Shown piece by piece: positions 60,235 to 64,000 of a DNA stretch of 64,000 bases. The translations under genes and the position numbers were made by a program. Source of the DNA: Betaproteobacteria bacterium LSUCC0117. Its GTDB lineage: Bacteria; Pseudomonadota; Gammaproteobacteria; Burkholderiales; Burkholderiaceae_C. The notes beneath the pieces are model-generated. The model made no database searches. It saw nothing but the letters and a program-made list of their open reading frames with translations, and was not told where the DNA came from. The number at the start of each line of letters is the position of its first letter. Position 1 is the stretch's first letter. The stretch spans positions 124,001-188,000 of the forward strand of contig JAUJFZ010000003.1 in assembly GCA_030441535.1 (NCBI GenBank), read 5' to 3'.

Positions 60235-60310
60235 TGGTGGGTGCTGACGGTCTCGAACCGCCGACCTACGCCGTGTAAAGGCGCCGCTCTACCAACTGAG
60301 CTAAGCACCC
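60235..60310 (-). tRNA. tRNA-Val (anticodon TAC)
   Basis: 76 nt with acceptor GGGTGCT/AGCACCC, discriminator A and encoded CCA. Loop TTTACAC between GCGCC and GGCGT gives anticodon TAC, reading GUA and GUG. It lies 20 bases after hupB and before a terminator, so the two may be transcribed together. Confidence 0.95.
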
Positions 60311-60330
60311 CACCGCTTGGAAGCTACTGA

Positions 60331-60609
60331 TTAACGACCGTTAATCGCGTCTTTCAAGCCTTTACCTGGACGGAACTTAGGCACTTTAGCGGCCTTGATC
60401 TTAATTGTATCGCCAGTGCGTGGGTTGCGACCGGTGCGAGCTGCGCGCTTGCCAACCGCAAAAGTTCCGAAACCGACCAAAGAGACGGTACCGCCCTTTT
60501 TCAGGGTTTTGCGAACCGCATCAATCATTGCTTCCAATGAGCGTGCTGCAGACGCTTTTGATGTGTCGGTTGTCTTTGCGATGTGTTCGATCAATTCTGT
60601 TTTATTCAC
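60331..60609 (-). CDS. hupB: DNA-binding protein HU-beta
   Basis: 92 residues. MNKTELIEHIAKTTDTSKA, LVGFGTFAVGKRAARTGRNPRTG (the DNA-binding arm with its conserved proline) and KVPKFRPGKGLKDAI are diagnostic of HU. The start is GTG at 60607-60609 with a strong AAGGAG ribosome binding site. A TACAAT -10-like box lies about 40 bases upstream (60649-60654, minus strand). It packages and bends chromosomal DNA. Confidence 0.97.
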   Translation of the reverse strand: MNKTELIEHIAKTTDTSKASAARSLEAMIDAVRKTLKKGGTVSLVGFGTFAVGKRAARTGRNPRTGDTIKIKAAKVPKFRPGKGLKDAINGR

Positions 60610-60795
60610 GCTAACTCCTTAGATTAAAGATGACCTACGGTATGCAGGATTGTATCCACGTTATTTGGTGCAACCGAAACTTAGAAAAAACTTTTTAAAT
60701 TTCAGTGCGGCTTCGATTAAACCGAAGTGCGCCAGCGGCGTCAACCGGCGAAACATCGGTAAAACCCTTATTTGACGCCACTTTAAGACAAAAAG

Positions 60796-61887
60796 TTACG
60801 GTGCGAGTAGCGTTGCAATCGCTTCACCGACAGCCTGAGTAGAGGCTGTGCCGCCCAAGTCACGCGTTCGCGGCGCATCCGTACCCGGCTGTAACGACGC
60901 TATAACTGCTTCCAAAATTGCGTCGTGCGCATCGCGATATCCTAAAAAGTCCAGCATCATGGCGCCCGCCCAAATTTGCCCGATTGGATTCGCTATATTT
61001 TGTCCGGCGATATCGGGGGCAGAGCCATGAACAGGCTCGAACAGGGAGGGGAATTTCCGCTCAGGATTCAGGTTGCCGCTGGGCGCCAAACCAATCGTGC
61101 CCATACAAGCTGGCCCCAGATCGCTCAGGATGTCACCAAACAGGTTACTCGCCACCACCACGTCGAACCGGTCGGGTCGCTGCACGAAGTGCGCACACAA
61201 AATATCAATGTGGAACTGGTCTATTCTGATATCGGGGAACTCAGCTGCCATCGCCGCGAATCGCTCGTCCCAATAGGGCATGGTGATGGCAATGCCATTG
61301 GACTTGGTGGCACTCGTGAGGTGCTTGGCGCCCCGCTTCTGGGCCAACTCAAAGGCAAAACGCAACACACGGTCGACGCCATAGCGTGACATGACCGTCT
61401 CTTGCATGACAATTTCACGCGGCGTTCCAGCGTACATGCGGCCACCAATGGACGAGTATTCGCCCTCAGTGTTCTCTCGCACGATCATCATGTCGATCTC
61501 ACCAGGCTCGCGGGGGCTGCCATCCGGCCGCACCACGGGTGCAATCACGCCTGGCAATAATTTGGCGGGGCGCAAGTTGATGTACTGGTCAAACTCGCGC
61601 CGGAACTGCAGCAAGGAACCCCATAGCGATACGTGGTCAGGGATCTTTTCCGGCCAACCCACGGCTCCAAAGAAGATGGCATCAACATCAGCCAACTGGG
61701 CTTTCCAGTCATCGGGCAACATCTTGCCGTGGCGCTCGTAGTAGGGCCAGCTGGCCCAATCAAATTGCTTGTAGACGAGATCAATCCCAAAGCGCTCAGC
61801 AGCGACGTTCAAAACGCGCAGGCCTTCGGGCATCACCTCTGTGCCAATACCGTCTCCGGCGATTACTGCGATGGTGTGTTGTGTCAT
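60796..61887 (-). CDS. dmlA: D-malate / tartrate dehydrogenase (DmlA/TtuC type)
   Basis: 363 residues of the isocitrate/isopropylmalate dehydrogenase family. The start IAVIAGDGIGTEVMPEGLRVL, the stretch YYERHGKMLPDDW, and GAVGWPEKIPDHVSLWGSLLQFRREFDQY closely resemble E. coli DmlA and tartrate dehydrogenases rather than LeuB. The metal and substrate residues lie in ASNLFGDILSDLGPACMGTIGLAPSGN. It oxidises and decarboxylates D-malate to pyruvate (or acts on tartrate) with NAD. No dedicated transporter or regulator lies beside it. LeuB activity is a less likely alternative. Confidence 0.9.
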   Translation of the reverse strand: MTQHTIAVIAGDGIGTEVMPEGLRVLNVAAERFGIDLVYKQFDWASWPYYERHGKMLPDDWKAQLADVDAIFFGAVGWPEKIPDHVSLWGSLLQFRREFDQYINLRPAKLLPGVIAPVVRPDGSPREPGEIDMMIVRENTEGEYSSIGGRMYAGTPREIVMQETVMSRYGVDRVLRFAFELAQKRGAKHLTSATKSNGIAITMPYWDERFAAMAAEFPDIRIDQFHIDILCAHFVQRPDRFDVVVASNLFGDILSDLGPACMGTIGLAPSGNLNPERKFPSLFEPVHGSAPDIAGQNIANPIGQIWAGAMMLDFLGYRDAHDAILEAVIASLQPGTDAPRTRDLGGTASTQAVGEAIATLLAP

Positions 61888-61941
61888 AAGTCGTTCGTGT
61901 CGATAAATTTTTTTAAATGCTTCGGTTTATACCCTGATTAA

Positions 61942-62814
61942 CTAACTGCGCGGCCTCACCAAGGCGACACCCAGCACCGTGATGGCCATACCCAACAACG
62001 TGAGCGGGGTCAACGGCTCGTCAAATAAGAACCACGCAATTACAGCCGTGCAAGGCGGAACCAAATACATGAGACTGCTCACAGCCGCAGCCGCACCGCG
62101 CTGAATGAGCAAATACAACAGGGAACTGGCACCCAAACTCAGCGCCAATACAGACCAAGCCATCGCGATCATGACATCTGGCACCCACTGCACGGGTTGA
62201 TTCTCAATGAGGGCCAGGGGTAACGTAAGCGCCAATGCGGCACTCATTTGAATCACACTGGCAGCGCGCACATCGCATGGCTGTACAAAACGCTTCTGAT
62301 AAAGCGTACCCGCGGTGATGCTAAGCAGCGCCGTGACGGCCAACGTAATGGTAAGCGGGGTGACCTCCCCCGCATGGTCGAGCTTGTGAAACACCACAAA
62401 GAACAAGCCCAACAAACCCAGGGCCAAACCGAACCACTGCCGGGGTGTGACACGACTGCCCACATAGGACAACCAGATGCCCGTCAGCACCGGCTGCAAA
62501 CCAACAATCAGTGCAGCGAGCCCCGCACCCATACCCACCTTGACAGCAGCCCACACGCCGCCGAGGTAGCCCGCGTGCATCAATAGACCAGTCACTGCGA
62601 GGTGCGCCCACGCCCGCCGAGACCGCGGAAACGCCACACCCGAGAGCTTGACCCAAATCAGGAAACAGGCCACTGACAAGCAGTACCGCCAGGTCAGGAA
62701 GGCCATCGGCCCTGCATGCGGCATGCCCAAGCGCGCAACGATAAAACCAGTGCTCCAGATGAGTACAAAGACAACGGGCATGGCGGCTATCAGCCGCTGA
62801 TCGGTTTGCGACAT
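61942..62814 (-). CDS. EamA-type (DMT) transporter
   Basis: 290 residues from the ATG at 62814. Ten membrane segments in two EamA repeats: FVLIWSTGFIVARLGM...LTWRYCLSVACFLIW in the first half, SSLMYLVPPCTAVIAWFLFDEPL and LLGMAITVLGVALVR in the second. Members export amino acids, metabolites or drugs; the substrate is unknown. It lies 9 bases after pgsA. Confidence 0.88.
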   Translation of the reverse strand: MSQTDQRLIAAMPVVFVLIWSTGFIVARLGMPHAGPMAFLTWRYCLSVACFLIWVKLSGVAFPRSRRAWAHLAVTGLLMHAGYLGGVWAAVKVGMGAGLAALIVGLQPVLTGIWLSYVGSRVTPRQWFGLALGLLGLFFVVFHKLDHAGEVTPLTITLAVTALLSITAGTLYQKRFVQPCDVRAASVIQMSAALALTLPLALIENQPVQWVPDVMIAMAWSVLALSLGASSLLYLLIQRGAAAAVSSLMYLVPPCTAVIAWFLFDEPLTPLTLLGMAITVLGVALVRPRS

Positions 62815-62823
62815 ACCGACCAA

Positions 62824-63396
62824 TCAGCGTTCGAGTCCGTCGCGAATCGCGGGCAGTGCTTTTTGCAAGTAGTACACCATGGACCAAACCGTCAGAAGCG
62901 CGGCAACCCAAATCAACACATCGCCGACAAGACGCGTATCCAGGAGACCAAACAAAATGCCGTCAAATAGCAAGAACGGGATCGCAACCATTTGGACGGT
63001 TGTCTTGAGCTTGCCCAGCATGTGAACCGCGACGTTCTTGTTGGCCCCGATCATGGCCATCCACTCGCGCAATGCCGAAATCGCAATCTCACGGCCAATG
63101 ATGACAAGCGCTACCACTACGTGAGCGCGATCGAGGTGCACCAAGATGATCAAACTTGCACACACCAAAAATTTGTCGGCGACAGGATCGAGAAACGCCC
63201 CGAAAGCAGAGGTTTGGTTGAGCTTACGTGCCAAGTAACCATCGGCCCAGTCAGTCAGCGCGAAGGCCACAAACATCAACGCAGCGATGGTATTTTGCGC
63301 AACTTCAGACAGTTCAGGAATGAAAAAAACGCCCACCAGCAAAGGGATTGCGACAATGCGAGCCCAGGTCATGAGCATGGGGATGGTGGTGTACAT
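62824..63396 (-). CDS. pgsA: CDP-diacylglycerol-glycerol-3-phosphate 3-phosphatidyltransferase
   Basis: 190 residues. The CDP-alcohol phosphotransferase motif D-x2-DG-x2-AR-x8-G-x3-D-x3-D is complete in DWADGYLARKLNQTSA followed by FGAFLDPVADK (about 48-72). It has about four to five membrane segments. It makes phosphatidylglycerol phosphate, the committed step to phosphatidylglycerol and cardiolipin. The uvrC-pgsA neighbourhood is widespread in proteobacteria and supports the call. Confidence 0.95.
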   Translation of the reverse strand: MYTTIPMLMTWARIVAIPLLVGVFFIPELSEVAQNTIAALMFVAFALTDWADGYLARKLNQTSAFGAFLDPVADKFLVCASLIILVHLDRAHVVVALVIIGREIAISALREWMAMIGANKNVAVHMLGKLKTTVQMVAIPFLLFDGILFGLLDTRLVGDVLIWVAALLTVWSMVYYLQKALPAIRDGLER

Positions 63397-63410
63397 AAAG
63401 TGTCTGTGTA

Positions 63411-64000
63411 TTAACGAAGTGCGTTGTAGATTGTCGTCGCCATTTCGACGGAAACACCGTCGACACTTGCCAAATCTTCAACACTGGCGGAAGCCACCCC
63501 TCTGACACCACCAAAGCGTTGCAACAAAGCCGCGCGTCGCTTGGGGCCAACACCGGGAATGGTCTCCAATTGGCTGCCGCCGGTACGCACCTTGGCTCGC
63601 GCTGCGCGCATGCCGGTGATTGCAAATCGGTGGGCCTCATCGCGAATCTGGGCGACCAGCATCAGGGCAGCCGAATCGTGGCCCAAATAGGCCTTGGGCC
63701 GTCCGTCTGCAAACACCAATTCCTCTAGACCGACTTTACGACCCTCACCTTTCTCGACCCCTACAAGCCGAGAAACATCCAATGACAGGGACTCGAAAAC
63801 GGCCTTCGCCGTACTGATTTGCCCCTTACCGCCATCAATCAAAACCACATCAGGCATCTGTAACTTGCTGTCGGAATCGGCCTCGACGATTTTGCTGTAG
63901 CGTCGTGTCAACACCTGTCGCATAGCTGCGTAGTCATCGCCGCCTGTGATCCCTTCGATGTTGTACCGACGGTACTCGCTGGACTGCATTTTGTGATGGT
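63411..64000 (-). CDS. uvrC: Excinuclease ABC subunit C, 3' part (partial)
   Basis: About 196 C-terminal codons; the 5' end lies right of the window. The RNase H-like endonuclease core is visible (SSEYRRYNI, GDDYAAM, PDVVLIDGGKGQ, RDEAHRFAI), followed by the double helix-hairpin-helix (LETIPGVGPKRRAALLQRFGG ... VDGVSVEMATTIYNAL). UvrC makes both incisions in nucleotide excision repair. It lies 14 bases upstream of pgsA and functionally connects to mfd at 6.6 kb. Confidence 0.96.
   Translation of the reverse strand, partial: HHKMQSSEYRRYNIEGITGGDDYAAMRQVLTRRYSKIVEADSDSKLQMPDVVLIDGGKGQISTAKAVFESLSLDVSRLVGVEKGEGRKVGLEELVFADGRPKAYLGHDSAALMLVAQIRDEAHRFAITGMRAARAKVRTGGSQLETIPGVGPKRRAALLQRFGGVRGVASASVEDLASVDGVSVEMATTIYNALR

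Noticed and set aside
60796..61887. 3-isopropylmalate dehydrogenase (LeuB)
   Set aside because: The YYERHGKMLPDDW and PDHVSLWGSLLQFRREFDQY stretches match D-malate/tartrate dehydrogenases, and no leu genes are near.
1..64000. CRISPR array, prophage, transposon or genomic island
   Set aside because: No spaced repeats, transposase, integrase, phage gene or terminal repeats were seen, and the gene content is core throughout.

Overview
The window looks like chromosomal DNA of a betaproteobacterium, most likely order Burkholderiales. Three things point there: protein-level similarity to that group throughout, several gene orders typical of it (alaA-hom-thrC-moeA-moaD-moaE-clpB; rpsF-priB-rpsR-rplI-dnaB; zapB-like/zapA/6S RNA; surE-pcm-nlpD), and polyhydroxybutyrate genes (phaR, bdhA). 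I cannot name the genus. Nearly every base is accounted for by housekeeping or metabolic genes. I see no insertion sequence, prophage, CRISPR array or island-like change in composition.

Layout. 0-6.5 kb: the 5' part of phaR (runs off the left edge), tRNA-Val(GAC), a hydrolase-relA pair, bdhA and ispD-ispF. 6.6-13.7 kb: mfd and serB; a small operon of aminotransferase, SUI1/YciH, DUF3820 and an unknown protein; and nth. 13.7-19.4 kb: a vitamin B12 uptake operon (btuB, a signal-less BtuF-like protein, btuF, btuC, btuD) behind a cobalamin riboswitch. 19.4-21.7 kb: zapB-like, zapA, 6S RNA, a TauE/SafE permease and a SWIB protein. 21.7-32 kb: an MFS transporter, clpB with a heat-shock-type promoter, molybdopterin genes, threonine genes and alaA. 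32-35.8 kb: an Mth938-like protein, msrB, bcp, a PIN-PhoH ATPase and a small membrane protein. 35.8-39 kb: dnaB and the S6/PriB/S18/L9 operon.

39-51.4 kb is the most interesting part. Two separate DUF4212 + sodium:solute symporter pairs flank a CBS-DUF294 protein, a membrane-anchored degenerate sensor kinase fused to a DEDDh 3'-5' exonuclease, PEP synthase (ppsA) and its regulatory kinase/phosphatase (ppsR). Both symporters carry an EF-hand-like loop at the same place. I infer a module linking uptake of a small carboxylate (acetate, pyruvate or similar) to gluconeogenesis, with a signalling exonuclease of unknown role.

51.5-64 kb: a GlcG/HbpS protein, a YccA-type Bax-inhibitor protein, rlmD, nlpD, pcm, surE (with no rpoS next to nlpD), a quinone oxidoreductase, tRNA-His, a PpiD-type chaperone, tRNA-Val(TAC), hupB, a D-malate/tartrate dehydrogenase, an EamA transporter, pgsA, and the 3' part of uvrC running off the right edge.

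Where a gene's longest reading frame had no sensible ribosome binding site, I moved its start to an internal codon and say so in the entry. All functions are read from sequence motifs and family memory. No database search was run.
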